A DNA stretch of 64,000 nucleotides from Craterostigma plantagineum (taxonomy: Eukaryota > Streptophyta > Magnoliopsida > Lamiales > Linderniaceae), in assembly GCA_027422505.1 (NCBI GenBank), contig JAPQWV010000005.1, positions 14,327,501-14,391,500 on the forward strand. Reading direction: 5' to 3'. Below the pieces are notes generated by a model, which saw only the letters and a list, made by a program, of their open reading frames with translations, searched no databases and was not told the DNA's origin. Shown in pieces: positions 22,569 through 34,063 of this stretch. The number at the start of each line of letters is the position of its first letter. The stretch's first letter is position 1. The position numbers were made by a program, and so were the translations under genes.

Positions 22569-22919
22569 TGTAGAATACGATTTTAGTTGTGCTTTGATTT
22601 TATTAGCTGTCCTTGTAATTAGGGGCTTTTATTGTATTTGTCCTTAGATTAGGACTTAGTTTGTTATTTATACCAAGTATGTTTGGTATAAATAGATATA
22701 CAAACATTATGCTTAGAGAGAATTTTTTTTCAATTGATCCGAAAGGCTTGCTAATCCAATTCTAGAGAGAGAAAATCAGAAAACATTCTCTCACTACACG
22801 AATTCTCTCTCGAAGCTCTCAACGAAGGTTTTCGATCGAAATCTCATTCTTTATAATTCTAATCGATTTTCTTAGGATTCAAGTCTAAGATTTAGGAGTT
22901 GATAAATCGGGACCGAACA
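22569..22919 (+). repeat. 3' LTR of pol-less copia element
   Basis: 351 bp, same ends and length as the 5' LTR, followed by the target duplication AAATC. The TATA palindrome is conserved at 22669-22690. Confidence 0.9.
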
Positions 22920-22924
22920 AAATC

Positions 22925-24072
22925 TATTTGAATATTTCACTGTTCAATTCTCGAGTAGCTTTTCAGCGCAAAAGTTTTTCGACAAGCTTACTGTTCTCGC
23001 TAGTTGTACTCTCATTTTGACGCGAAAAACTCTATTCTCGAATATCAGTTTTTCGGTTCTAACACTATTTAACATTTTTTGAGTATAACTAAGCATAAAT
23101 TTTTTTTACTGTTACTGTTTTCTTTTGACCTATACCCACTTTTGACACTAAAATTTTCTTTCAATTTCAAGTTTCCCGAGCTTCTTTTCAATATCAAAGT
23201 TTTTCAATACTTTTCACTTTAGAGTCAAAACTTAGCAAAAAATAATTCACTATAAAAAATTTCACACTCGAATACGTTTAGTCAATTGTTCGAGTCAAAC
23301 ATTTCGAAAATTTTAAGTCTTAAGCTCTTCAAACAAATTTTCGAATGATATCTTGCGATCAACAAATTTTTCGATAAACAAAATTTTTGATAGATATCTT
23401 GCAATCAACAAATTGTTTTCGATAAACTAACTTTTCGATAGATATCTTGATCAACAAAATTTTTCTCGATAAACAAAACTTTCGATAGATATCTTGCGAT
23501 CAACAAATTTTTCGCTAGACAAGTGTTCGATAGGATTTTGCTAGAACATTTTCTATAAACACTATCGAAAATCATCCATTATACACTCGCAAAACTCTTT
23601 CATTCGAATAATTTTCAATACACGTTTTCAACAACCTATACTTACGAAAATCATCTTCGATAAACATTTTCAGAAAGAATTTTCGATCTTTTGTTTTGAA
23701 AATCACTTTTGATCGTAAAACATTTTCGATTATTACTATTCAAAAGCTGATTTTCACTTAGAAATTTTCAAGATCTAAAACTTCAAGTCGAAAATATACT
23801 TCTCGAAAAAAAACTTTTATAAACACTGAACTTTCAAACGCAAATAGTATTCATACTGATTTGAAAAATTATTAGCAAATCAAAAATAAAAATTTTCAAC
23901 CTCACAACTTACGAAAAAAATATTTCATTTTTTTAAACCATTTTTTGACACTCAAACTTTTCGATTAAAATCATAAATTCAAATCCTTCATCGAAATATT
24001 TTGAAGAATCTACTACATAGACAAATAATTTTCGTACTCAACTACGACTATTCCAGCCCTTCTACAGAAGTA
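22925..24072 (+). mobile_element. Right part of an older copia leader
   Basis: Continuation of the sequence interrupted at 13274. It is AT-rich, non-coding, and full of TTTTCGATAAACAAA and GATAGATATCTTG-type imperfect repeats (about 23380-23520). Style and partial similarity point to the leader of a SIRE-type element; no coding region of that older element remains. Confidence 0.45.
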
Positions 24073-27000
24073 CGATTCTCTCTCTAGTTTCTCTCTCTAA
24101 GTTTTTTCTCTCCACAAACAACCCGACACCTAACGTCCAAAAACCTTTCACCTTCCCTTGCCGTTTCCGGCCTCTGACCACAGTTTCTCCGGCTGGTTTG
24201 GTCTAACGCCGGCGGTCCGCGTCGACCCCCCACCGCCGAGATCAGACGGCGGTGGTCTGGGGGTGGTATTCTGACGGTATTCTCACGGTTTTTCTCTCCT
24301 CTCACCTTGATTTTTTTCTGGTTTTTCTTCAAGAGCAGCAAAAGACCTTTCACCTTCCACCATCAATCAGCTCCCCCATCCCTACCATCGCCGTTTCCGA
24401 CCAAGCTCACCTGACGAGGTCGGCCGGTGGTAGTTCTCTGCACGCCGTGTACTGCTGTCGCACGTCAGCCCACCTCCAATGGCCTCTTCGTCAGCCATGT
24501 GCGGGTCTACAACCTCGTCTGCACCCACTGGAGTTTCTTGCATCATCCCTACCCCCGACTTGATTGCTCTGAATCGTGATTACCCGTCTTTTGAGAACAG
24601 CTTCGACAAGTCGGCATTTGAATCGCTGATGCAGCGGGTGCATGGAGGCCAGACCCAAGGAACATCTCAGAACACCCCCTAACATCTTACCAATCGCCCA
24701 AGCACCACCTCTCCCTCGCCGCGCTTTCACCGTCGTCTCACAGCCGTTGCGCGACCCATCGGCTTCCAACGCTTTCAGCGCCCCGGGACTCCACCCCCGC
24801 CACGTGGTCTTTCTGATGCCGATGGTTCCCAGGAAGGGTCGGACTCGGAGGAGGAATCGAACCCTCTCTTGATACTCACTGCCACAGATGGGTCCAAGGA
24901 GCCAACCGAACATGCTGCTAGGGTTTCGGGCTCAAGGAACACTAGCCGAGTCCACCTACAATACACGCCGCCAATTTTAATTGAGGGGGAAGTTGTGGTA
25001 AAACCCTCATGGGCCGTTGCTGCAAAAGGTATCGCCCTATGGAACCACAACTTAGATGGATATTTTCTGGGGCATAAGCCTTACTTCCCTTTGGTCGATC
25101 GCTTTTTTCGCTCACTCTGGCAGGAATTAGTCGAGGTGCGCTCAACCTCCTCGGGGTTTTTCAAGCTGAGATTCAATACGGCCGAGGCAATGAATGAGGC
25201 ACTTGAAGGAGGCCCATGGTTATACCAAGGACAACCACTCTTCTTGCAGATGTAGAGGCCGGGAATGACACTTGAAAAACAAGACCATCGGAGGTCCCTA
25301 CTTGGGTTCGGCTCCGCAACATACCATCGGAATTTTGGACGGCCGAGGGGTTAGGTATTAACGCAAGTGCAATAGGAAAAACCTCTATTTTCCGATGCGA
25401 TGACCTTAGGTATGGAAAGGATCGACTATGCACGAGTGTGTGTCTTGAAGAAACTCTCTGAGCCTTTCCTGGAACGCTTCAAGGTTAGCTTACCATCACC
25501 AAATGGAGAGGACTCTGGAACCATCACCACCAAAGTTGAGTATGAGTGGCGGCCGACGCCATGCGAGACATGCACATCTTTGAATCATGGAAAAAATAGC
25601 TGCCCCAAAAAGCCAATCCACACCGAACCAAATCGAGCAGAGCAACCAAAGAATGTGGCCCCACCGCCCCGCCGAGAACGGCGACCCATTCGTAATGAGG
25701 GAGAACATGCACCGGATGCAAGAAAGGATGACAACCGAAGGGAGAATGCGATACCAAGTTCAACACATCAGCCACGTCCTCAGCGACACCCTTAGGAGAA
25801 AGCCATTTCACGTACAATACATCAGCCACGGCCTAAGGAGACTAGGACTGTCCAAACCCCAGTGGTGACTAACACTTTCGCCCGCTGAAGATGCTTTAGA
25901 ATCTAGCATTCCAGTGGTGGAAACCTTCAAGGGCCTAAAGAGCACCGTTGCGATGGGTTTCCCATGATCCTTGTCGCCATATGGAACGTTCGTGGTCTAA
26001 ACAAATTAGACCACCAAAGAGGGGTGAGAGACTTACTCCAGAAATTCGAGCTGAAAATGGTCTGCCTACTTGAAACCAGAGTATCTGTTCAGAACGCAGC
26101 TGTATTATCACCGTGCGTGGACGTGGTTTTTCGACTACGATAGAGGCCCGAGCAACCGAATTTGGATTGGGTGGGATGCTAGATATGTGACGGTCTCAAT
26201 AGAAGGATTTACTACTCACGCGGTTCACTGTAAGGTCTGCTGGCTACCAACCAATGTGGAGGCATGTATGACTTTTATTTATGGAAAGAATCTGAGAAAT
26301 GAGCGACGTGAATTATGGGCTGAATTGTTAGCGCAATCACGTGTGCATGAGCACGATCCTTGGCTAGTTATAGGAGATTTTAACGCTATCCTTGGTTCCC
26401 ATGAAGCTAGAGGAGGATCTTCTAATCATGGGGATTCGGACGACATGCAAAAATGCTTCATTGACGCTGATTTATTACCCCTGCCGCGCGTGGGACCTTT
26501 CTTCACCTGGTACAACCAACAGCGCGGGGCAAGTACAATTTGGAGACGACTTGATTGGATGGTAGCTAACCCAGTGTGGTTTTCTCGATTCTCCGACATG
26601 CGCTATCGATACGACGTTCCTGCCACGCCAGACCACAGCCCACTCATTCTGGAACCGCGATTGATCCAACAACAGAGAGGAGCTTGCTTTCGTTTCGACA
26701 ACCTTCTTACAGAAGATGAGGAATTCTTACCTGTGGTGAAGCAAATTTGGCGCGAGCAGGTGCCTGGTTACCCTATGCACAAGGTCCTCACACGACTGAA
26801 AGAAACTCAAAACCACGGCCGAAACAACTAGGCGAGCTAAAGGAGACCATGCGGCGAATGTCGAGGCAGCTCGGCGCTTCCTTGAGATTGCCCAGGAATT
26901 CACCACTATCTACCCACGGGAGGACAGGTTTTTCATCCTGGAGCGCAGCTGTCGAATAGTTTTTGCACGAACGGTGGAAATGGAGCGTGCTTATCTCTCA

Positions 27001-27285
27001 CAACGCGCCAAAGTACACTGGCTCAAGGATGGTGATCAATGCAACGCCTTCTTCTTTAAGAAGGTGGCCATACGACGTGCGGCGAACCGTATTTTCAGCC
27101 TAGAAGGGGATGATGGGACAATTTTCGAGGGCGAGGAGGAAGTCCGAGACGAGCTACTCCGCTACTATCAGAATCTCCTCGGGCATTCCGAACGGGCCTA
27201 TCCTACGCGGCCAACTGTGGGGGATTATCTCCCTCGCAAATTATCCAACACTGATGCGCTCCACATGGTTCGACCAGTCACTCCT
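24073..27285 (+). pseudogene. LINE (L1-type) fragment: 5'UTR, ORF1, endonuclease, start of RT
   Basis: The CTCTCT-rich leader starts at about 24073. ORF1 begins at ATG 24479 and runs, with frameshifts and a stop at 25253-25255, to about 25867: a DUF4283-type domain (GHKPYFPL, ALEGGPWLY) and a CCHC knuckle (CETCTSLNHGKNSC, 25563-25604). ORF2 begins at ATG 25964 with WNVRGLN and encodes an AP-endonuclease-like domain (VIGDFNAIL, CDVPATPDHSPL-like stretch with PDHSPL) and the linker before the reverse transcriptase (LSQRAKVHWLKDGDQC). The copy ends near 27285, before the RT core, at a junction with gypsy gag sequence. It is missing its 3' end and poly(A) tail, so it cannot be a simple 5'-truncated insertion. 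Confidence 0.8.
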
Positions 27286-27642
27286 AATTACTCAAATCTT
27301 CCTTCTAGATTACGCTACCCCATGTCAAACATTCTTTCTGTTCTTTTCAACCGAGTTTCTGCTTCTGCAGAACTTGTTATACCCATAAAGTCTTACCCAA
27401 TTTTTTTTCAGCCTATACCATCCTTTACGAAGAATTGTCAGGGTTTTCATGCTCATATAAATTTAGGAGTATGAAATGAATGTGATTCAGGTACGGCCGG
27501 TCTTCCTCCTCCCCGATCGTAAGTTCATCGTATTCTATATGCATCAGTTCAGCTAATGCCCTTTGCTTAAATATGAAAAAAGAATCTAAGGCAACCTATA
27601 AAACACACATACCATGCAATTGTCTACAGAACCTAAAACCTA
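27286..27642 (-). pseudogene. Start of gypsy gag and leader
   Basis: Read on the minus strand from the primer-binding site, this aligns with 44739-45110 of the young gypsy: TAGGTTTTAGGTTCTGTAGA, a short leader, then the start of gag up to the stretch equivalent to [15 protein letters not shown]. It is cut off near 27286 by the LINE fragment, so only the first 350 bp of the internal region survive. Confidence 0.75.
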
Positions 27643-27654
27643 GGTCTGATACCA
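27643..27654 (-). other. Primer-binding site of old gypsy
   Basis: GGTCTGATACCA, the complement of TGGTATCAGACC, separated by four bases from the LTR end at 27659. It differs by one base from the usual TGGTATCAGAGC. Confidence 0.75.
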
Positions 27655-27658
27655 TACA

Positions 27659-30290
27659 TGTAACGCCCCGTTTATCTATTACCGTATTTGCGCAGATGTC
27701 ATATTTTTCACATAAAAATTTTCGCTTTCCATAACCATTCCTATAACATAACGGGGCGTACATCTTGTCTATTCACTTTCATACGTAATGCACATACGAT
27801 CACACGTAATTATTTTAGGATCGTACCGAAAATTACTAATGTTCCTTAAACTATATGCATACGACGAACTCTGGGAAGTAGGATGAGAGCATAGCTAACC
27901 GACCTTGAATACATGCTTTACGCGAGCATGCGCTATACGATGCCTGTTAATTATCTACAACCAATGTAAAACAACTTCACTGAGTATGATCGCAACATGT
28001 TATTCTATGATAGCATAATAATAACACTCAAATTCATAGTAACTGATGTTCACGTAATAAAACTTTAACAAATAATCACTCCCCTTTTTCCAATATTCAC
28101 GTAAACAATTTTATCATAGTCATCGTAGCAAATAATCAATTCTTTTCATCAATGTTTATTTAAACAATCACATCATATAGCGTTGTTCATAAAATCAGTA
28201 AATTAAATAATATAAATAAAACCGTAGTAACAAATATTTAACTCTTTCCATAGAATATTCATATAAGTAATTATATCATATATTATTTCATCATTATTCA
28301 CAAAATCAAATAATCATCGTTCATTAGCCATTCTATAACCATCGTTCGAAATCCGTAGATCAAGTACGACAAGTAAATTTGTGACCAACTAACAATTCTT
28401 TTCCATTTATATTCACGTAAACAATTTCATAAACTGTACTAATCAATCAATCCATTTTCATGAACAACGTAACATTCCAATCACATACACTCCTTTTCAT
28501 CAAAGTTCATATAAACTTCTCACTTTCAATTTCATTCCAATCTAAAATTCACATAACCTTTGCTTATAAAACATCCCAGTCACATGACCATTGTACGTAG
28601 AATTGGTATGAAATTCTATACTACATGCACATATATATATTTATATAGACAATTCCGTCATAACCATCATTCCATCGTAACCATTATTCGGTAAGATACG
28701 AAGATCACATGCAATTCACATAATCATTTCTTTCAATCAGATCCGTAGATCGTATGCAATAGTATATGCTCGTGTACACTTGATACTCCCGTTATGAACC
28801 GGCTAGACTCGTACTACTGACCCCGTAGGAGCCCATGTATGGGACTCTATAACCGTAGATATATCCCCCGATTTGTAGGGATGTAACCGTGGAATGTATT
28901 CCGAAGCCGTAGCAGTCACAACGGTTTGTCCTTTCGTTTCATGTATGAATGCAATACTACTTGCAACCTTGTATGAAACGTATATCATATATCCATCGAG
29001 CCACATATATCACATAAAGACATGTTGTAGCCATACAATTCAAGTCACATATATCACATAAAAACACGTAGCCATAACACTCCAGTCAATTCCATATAGA
29101 ACGTAAATCACAAAATCATCGATCATTCAATTAATAGTTACTCCTTTCATGTTTACAAGTATGCATTTCTATACTCACATCTTTATTTCACATATTTCAT
29201 AAATCTATCAATCCACCTTTGTCACACAAGAGCATGTTACAGCACATAAATCCAATCCATCCATATAACACATATATCGTAAACCAACAATAGTTTCCAT
29301 TGAATGAATAACGGAGACCCTAAAAATAATAATGCTTTGGAATAAGCATGAGTAATCAAGTGAAATAAAGCACTTCGATAAGACCCCATTCCTAGAGTGA
29401 AGGCACAGATCCCTCTTGGTCATAGCTAACCTACTTGGTAAATAGCGAATAGTGGTTCGATCGCAGATGTGCTAGAATCCCTACATAGAGCTCTTGTGAA
29501 CTCCTATTTTGTAGCTGCCGCGCAGCTCCAAAATTATAAATCAATAAATTCATATAAACATATAACCACATAAAACACATAGAAACGGAACACGTGTTGC
29601 ATATCATACTCACAGTATAACTTATAGCCCCATTCTTTACTCGACTTTATCCTTGCCCCTCATAGGAATCTGGACCTATGAACATATTATGTTCGATGAG
29701 TATAAGGTCCTTAAAATGCTATATATGTCGTGATATGCATGCATGATCAAATCCCTATTTATAATCCCTGCCTTTCTTACTTTTAATCATCGTATTTCAC
29801 TTAGTATCGAGACCTTACTAATTTAGTCGACTGGATATACTTTCGAATTTCCTAAGTGTTGGAAAGTTCATGTTTCGAAATATAATACCATTACAATACA
29901 CGTTCGAGATCAGCTAAGTATCTTAAAATTCCGTTCGAGGTTCTCTTTCGAAATTTGCTTTCGGAATTTCGTTTGCAATTTCTTTAGAAATTGCTTTCGC
30001 AATTCCTTTCAAAATTCTCTTTCGGAAATCCCTTTCGTAAAATCACCTCTTTCGCAATTTCATTCGGAATTCGTTTCGAAATTCCGTTCGAAATTTCCGA
30101 AATTTCTCTTGTTCATTTCGACAATCACATTATTACAATTTAGAACTTTGGAAAATAACATAGTATAGTTTCGAATTGCTTAGACAAAGACATGTTTCGA
30201 ATTGCTTAGACAAAGACATGTTTCGAACTTTTTGTTCGAATTTTCTCATTCCAATTCAACATGTAATAGTTACCAATGATTATGACTCTT
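27659..30290 (-). mobile_element. Old gypsy LTR, part 1
   Basis: Minus-strand LTR ending (plus-strand reading) TGTAACGCCCCG, equivalent to CGGGGCGCTACA at 44720 of the young gypsy. Internal landmarks match in reverse order, for example CCCCCGATTTGTAGGGAT (about 28866-28883) against the CCCTACAAATCGGGGG of 44080-44095. It is considerably diverged from the young copy, so it is old. It is interrupted at 30290 by a LINE. Confidence 0.75.
30275..30290. repeat. LINE target-site duplication, left copy
   Basis: AATGATTATGACTCTT, repeated exactly at 36345-36360 on the other side of the LINE. The last two T's run into the LINE's poly(A) complement. Confidence 0.95.
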
Positions 30291-30447
30291 TTTTTTTTTT
30301 TTTTTTTTGGAATAGGCTCCGTGTATATATATAAGAAAAAAAGGTAATGTACAGATGAGTAAGGATGTAATCCTCACATGCAAACCAGCAACACACTGCC
30401 GGCATCCACCACTAATACAAATGAAAAACGCAACAATAACCAAGGAA

Positions 30448-33400
30448 CTACCAAGCTACACGCCACAGTCGTCGTATAGCAGCCCTTTGGAGTTCAAATT
30501 TTGATGAAGTCCCAATAAGACGCATGCAAACCATGTCAATAACCGCCCCAACTAGCCTGTCCGGAGTGGTGATAGCCCCTTCCTTCCAGCGCTTGTTGCG
30601 AGCGTGCCATATATGGTACACCAATGATGCGATAACATGGCGGTAGGCGACCTGTAAGAGATGCTGCCCTCCCCACCGCGTCGCAGCCCACTGTAGACCC
30701 TGCCTCCAGTCCCGATATGGCCATGCCCATCTGATCTTCCTCCTCAACAGCCGGACACAATTGCGAGAGAAGCCGCAGTCAAAAAACAGATGCTGAACTG
30801 TCTCAAAATGTAGTGCATCACAGAGGACACAAGCGGGAGTCCCAGCGCGCTGTGCTACCCAAGGCTTATCTCTGGTCGATAGACGATCTCGAATGGCTAA
30901 CCACAAGATGACCTCATGACGAGGGACCTTTAGGGGGCCCCCGAACAGGCGTGCCCAAGCGACAATAGGCCGTCGTATTCGCAGCGCCTCCCTAATTAAT
31001 CGTGCTGTGGGTCTGCCCTCTGGCGCCTCCTTCCAAGAAATCACATCACGCCTAGTAGGGTGAATTGGCGGAAGGTGCTGGCTAAACTCCAGATACTCAA
31101 CCGTTGACCTCCCGGGCCAATTCCATCCTTGGCCATCAATGACGCAGCTCAGACGTGTACCCACCGGCAGCCCCATTACTAGCGGTCCTCGAGGGTAGCG
31201 GGCCAACAATGGAACACCCCGTAGCCATGGATCCTCCCATAATAATAATGATGTACCATCCCCAATCGTAAAGTCAAGAAAAGGGAGAATTACCGGCCTC
31301 AGCTGCAGCAGCTTCCTCCAACTCCACGCAGTAGTAGCCGAAATGGGAATGGTCCAAAGGGACCTCGTATGCAGTCGTGTGCTGTACAACCATTCCACCC
31401 AAATCGAGTCATCAGGTCGAGTAATCACCCTCCATAAGACCTGAAGCAAGAGGGCCCTGTTGTCCGTAGCGATCGAACGTAGACCCAAGCCACCCTCTCG
31501 CACCGGCAAACAGACATCGTCCCACGCAACCTTGGCCGTGGCACCTCCCCATAGGAATCGTCGAAATCTAGTTTCCAAAGCGCGTATAATACCCTTGGGT
31601 AGCAAGAAGACCCCCGACCAGTAGACATGTAGGGCCTGAAGGACCGACTTAATCAACTGCACCCTTCCAGCATATGACAACGACTGGTTCAGCCAAGATC
31701 CGATGCGTGTATCCACTCGCTGCAGCAGTGGTGCGCAGTCGGCTATCGTAAGGCGAGAGGCAATAAGCGGGATTCCCAGATAACGTACAGGTAATCGACC
31801 TTCACGGAATCCCATCAAGGTCAGTAACTGCCCCTTGAGGATATCAGCCCTGCGTGAAATATACATCTCGCTCTTATCAGGGTTCGGATGTAACCCAGAC
31901 AGCTGAGCGAACGACATCAACGCCTCCTTCAGGACCCGGACTGATATAGGATCAGCCTGACAGAAAAGAAGCAGATCGTCCGCAAAGACTAGCATAGGAA
32001 GGGCTATGGATTCGCAACGCCAGTGATAGCGAAACCGCGGTTCCGACTGTATAGATCGCACAACAATGCCGTGGAGCACCTCCATGACTAGGGTAAAGAG
32101 ATAAGGTGAGATGGGATCACCTTGGCGAATACCTCTCTTGCCAGCAAAGTATCCCGCCGGCCGCCCGTTGATGTTGATAGAAAAGGTGGTGGTCGTCATG
32201 CAGCTTCGTATCCACTCAATATACCTTGGGTGGAACCCCATCGCCTGAAGAGTCGCCAGTAAGAAACTCCATTCCACCTTGTCATAGGCCTTGGCAAGAT
32301 CTACCTTTAGCATAGCTCGCGAAGGCCGTCCTTTGCTCATATACCCAAGGCAAAGCTCCTGTGCCAATAGTATATTATCACTGATGCGCCTTCCAGGTAT
32401 AAACGCCGTCTGTGAAGCATGGACCAGCCCTCTTAGCACTGGCTTCAGGCGATTGGCCAACACCTTGGAGATAATCTTGTACAAGACGTTACAGCACGAA
32501 ATGGGTCGAAAGTCTGTCGCTCGGCGTGGGGAATCCCGCTTAGGTATGAGTGTAATAAGCGTACTGTTGAGCCCCTTGAGTAAACATCCGGTGTTGAAGA
32601 AGTCTTGTGTAGCACATATAACATCCGGGCCAACAATCTCCCAAGCTGATTTGAAAAAAGCAGCCGTAAACCCATCAGGCCCAGGTGCTTTCTCATCCCC
32701 CATAGAGAACAGTGCCTGCCTCACCTCCTCGCCATCCACTGGCCGGATCATATCGGCCGACGCAGCTGGGGAAAGCTTGCGTGAAATGGTCCCTTGTATC
32801 TCAGCCCGTGAAACGGGAGTCATGCGCGCGGATTGGCCAAGCAAATCCTGATAAAACCCCAACAGCTCCCCTTCCACTTCATCCGGTGTCTCTAATGGTA
32901 CGCCACTGTTGCTTTCCAACGAAACAATGCGATTCATCACGCGCCGTATCGCAACCTTCCTAAAGAAGTAGGAAGTGCATTGATCACCATCTTTGAGCCA
33001 CGCAAGCTTCGCTCGTTGGGACAGCGCCGTGTGTTCTACTTCAACAGCCCTAGCGTAGAGGGAACGGAACGACAATGCCGTTCTAGGTCATGGAATAGTA
33101 CCTCAAGTGGATATCGAGCTGCAAACTCCTGAGCAATTCCCAAGAAACCAAAGGCCTCAGCCACATTAGCAGCTAAATCCCCTTTAGCACGCCTCATCTG
33201 TTTGAAGATCGGCTTCAGTACTTTCAACCGCTGAATCAACACGTACATGGGGAAACCCGTCAACGGAATGCTCCAGACCCGCCGAACATGACCCAAGAAT
33301 TCCGGCTCCTTGGTAAGAAAATTCTCAAAGCGAAACGACGTACCCCGTGGCCCCGGCCGCACCTCCCCCAACGATAGCGGTGAGTGATCAGATGTAGCAG

Positions 33401-34058
33401 GCATGTCACAGCGAAAGCAGACATCCTGATACCGTGCGAACCACTGTGGATTGCCAAGCATGCGGTCTAACTTCCTCCATATGCCCGCGAGGCCCCTCTG
33501 CTGATTGTACCACGTGAACTCTTGCCCCATGGACGGGAGCGAAGTAAGGTCAGCGCTGAGGAGGCATGCCTGAAAGTCCAACATATCACGCACTTGAGGA
33601 GCACCCCCTTGTCCCTCGCCCGCATGCAAGATAGTGTTGAAGTCCCCCGTTACCAACCATGCATCCTCAACGCGTAGAGCAGAGAACTGGATCAACTCCT
33701 CCCATAATGTATTACGATCCTCCCGTCGAGACTGCCCGTAAACAAACGAGATGAACAGGTGTTCCGACGTGCCAAGCCGTTCCACCCGACAATGGAGAGC
33801 TTGACTGGACTTCGCCATAATAGTCACACTAAGCAATGCAGGATCCCATCCCACCCAAATGCGGTTCCCCGGGCCATCTTCATAGTCGAAATACCAGGCC
33901 CAACGCGGCCGAAGACCATCTGAAATACGTGCTGCATTAGACTCAGCCACCCTCGTCTCAATCAGTCCAACTAAGCACAATCCCCCTCGCGCAATCCATT
34001 CCCCCACCGCCCTCCTGTGGTCTTGTCTATTAAGACCACGCACATTCCATGAACCCAC
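30448..34058 (-). pseudogene. LINE ORF2: endonuclease and reverse transcriptase, one frameshift
   Basis: The 5' part (34058-33036) encodes an AP-type endonuclease that nicks target DNA: WNVRGLN at its start, VTGDFNTIL, then ATSDHSPL with the catalytic His near the end. The 3' part (33075-30448, 875 codons) encodes the reverse transcriptase: KVDLAKAYDKVEW, GIRQGDPISPYLF, the catalytic LVFADDLLLF, then a C-terminal zf-RVT region (CVLCDALHFETVQHLFFDC). The two parts overlap in different frames at 33036-33075. Comparison with the LINE at 24073 suggests a single-base loss near 33048. No ATG opens the endonuclease frame; it is open upstream over the end of ORF1, so the start is unresolved. Confidence 0.9.
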
Positions 34059-34063
34059 CGGTA

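Larger units (their letters stand above)
13275..22919 (+). mobile_element. Complete but pol-less SIRE-type copia element
   Basis: A 9.6-kb element bounded by two 351-bp LTRs (TGTAGAAT...AACA) and flanked by the 5-bp duplication AAATC (13270-13274 and 22920-22924), so it inserted as a unit. It has a primer-binding site, leader, decayed gag, AT-rich non-coding DNA, a long decayed extra ORF and a polypurine tract, but no protease, integrase, reverse transcriptase or RNase H. Aligned to the pol-bearing relative at 52164-59681, gag matches up to about 17469 and post-pol DNA resumes by about 17570, so pol is cleanly missing. The two LTRs differ at 17 of 351 positions by my count (4.8%), roughly 1.9 million years at 1.3e-8 substitutions per site per year. 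It needs enzymes in trans. Confidence 0.85.
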
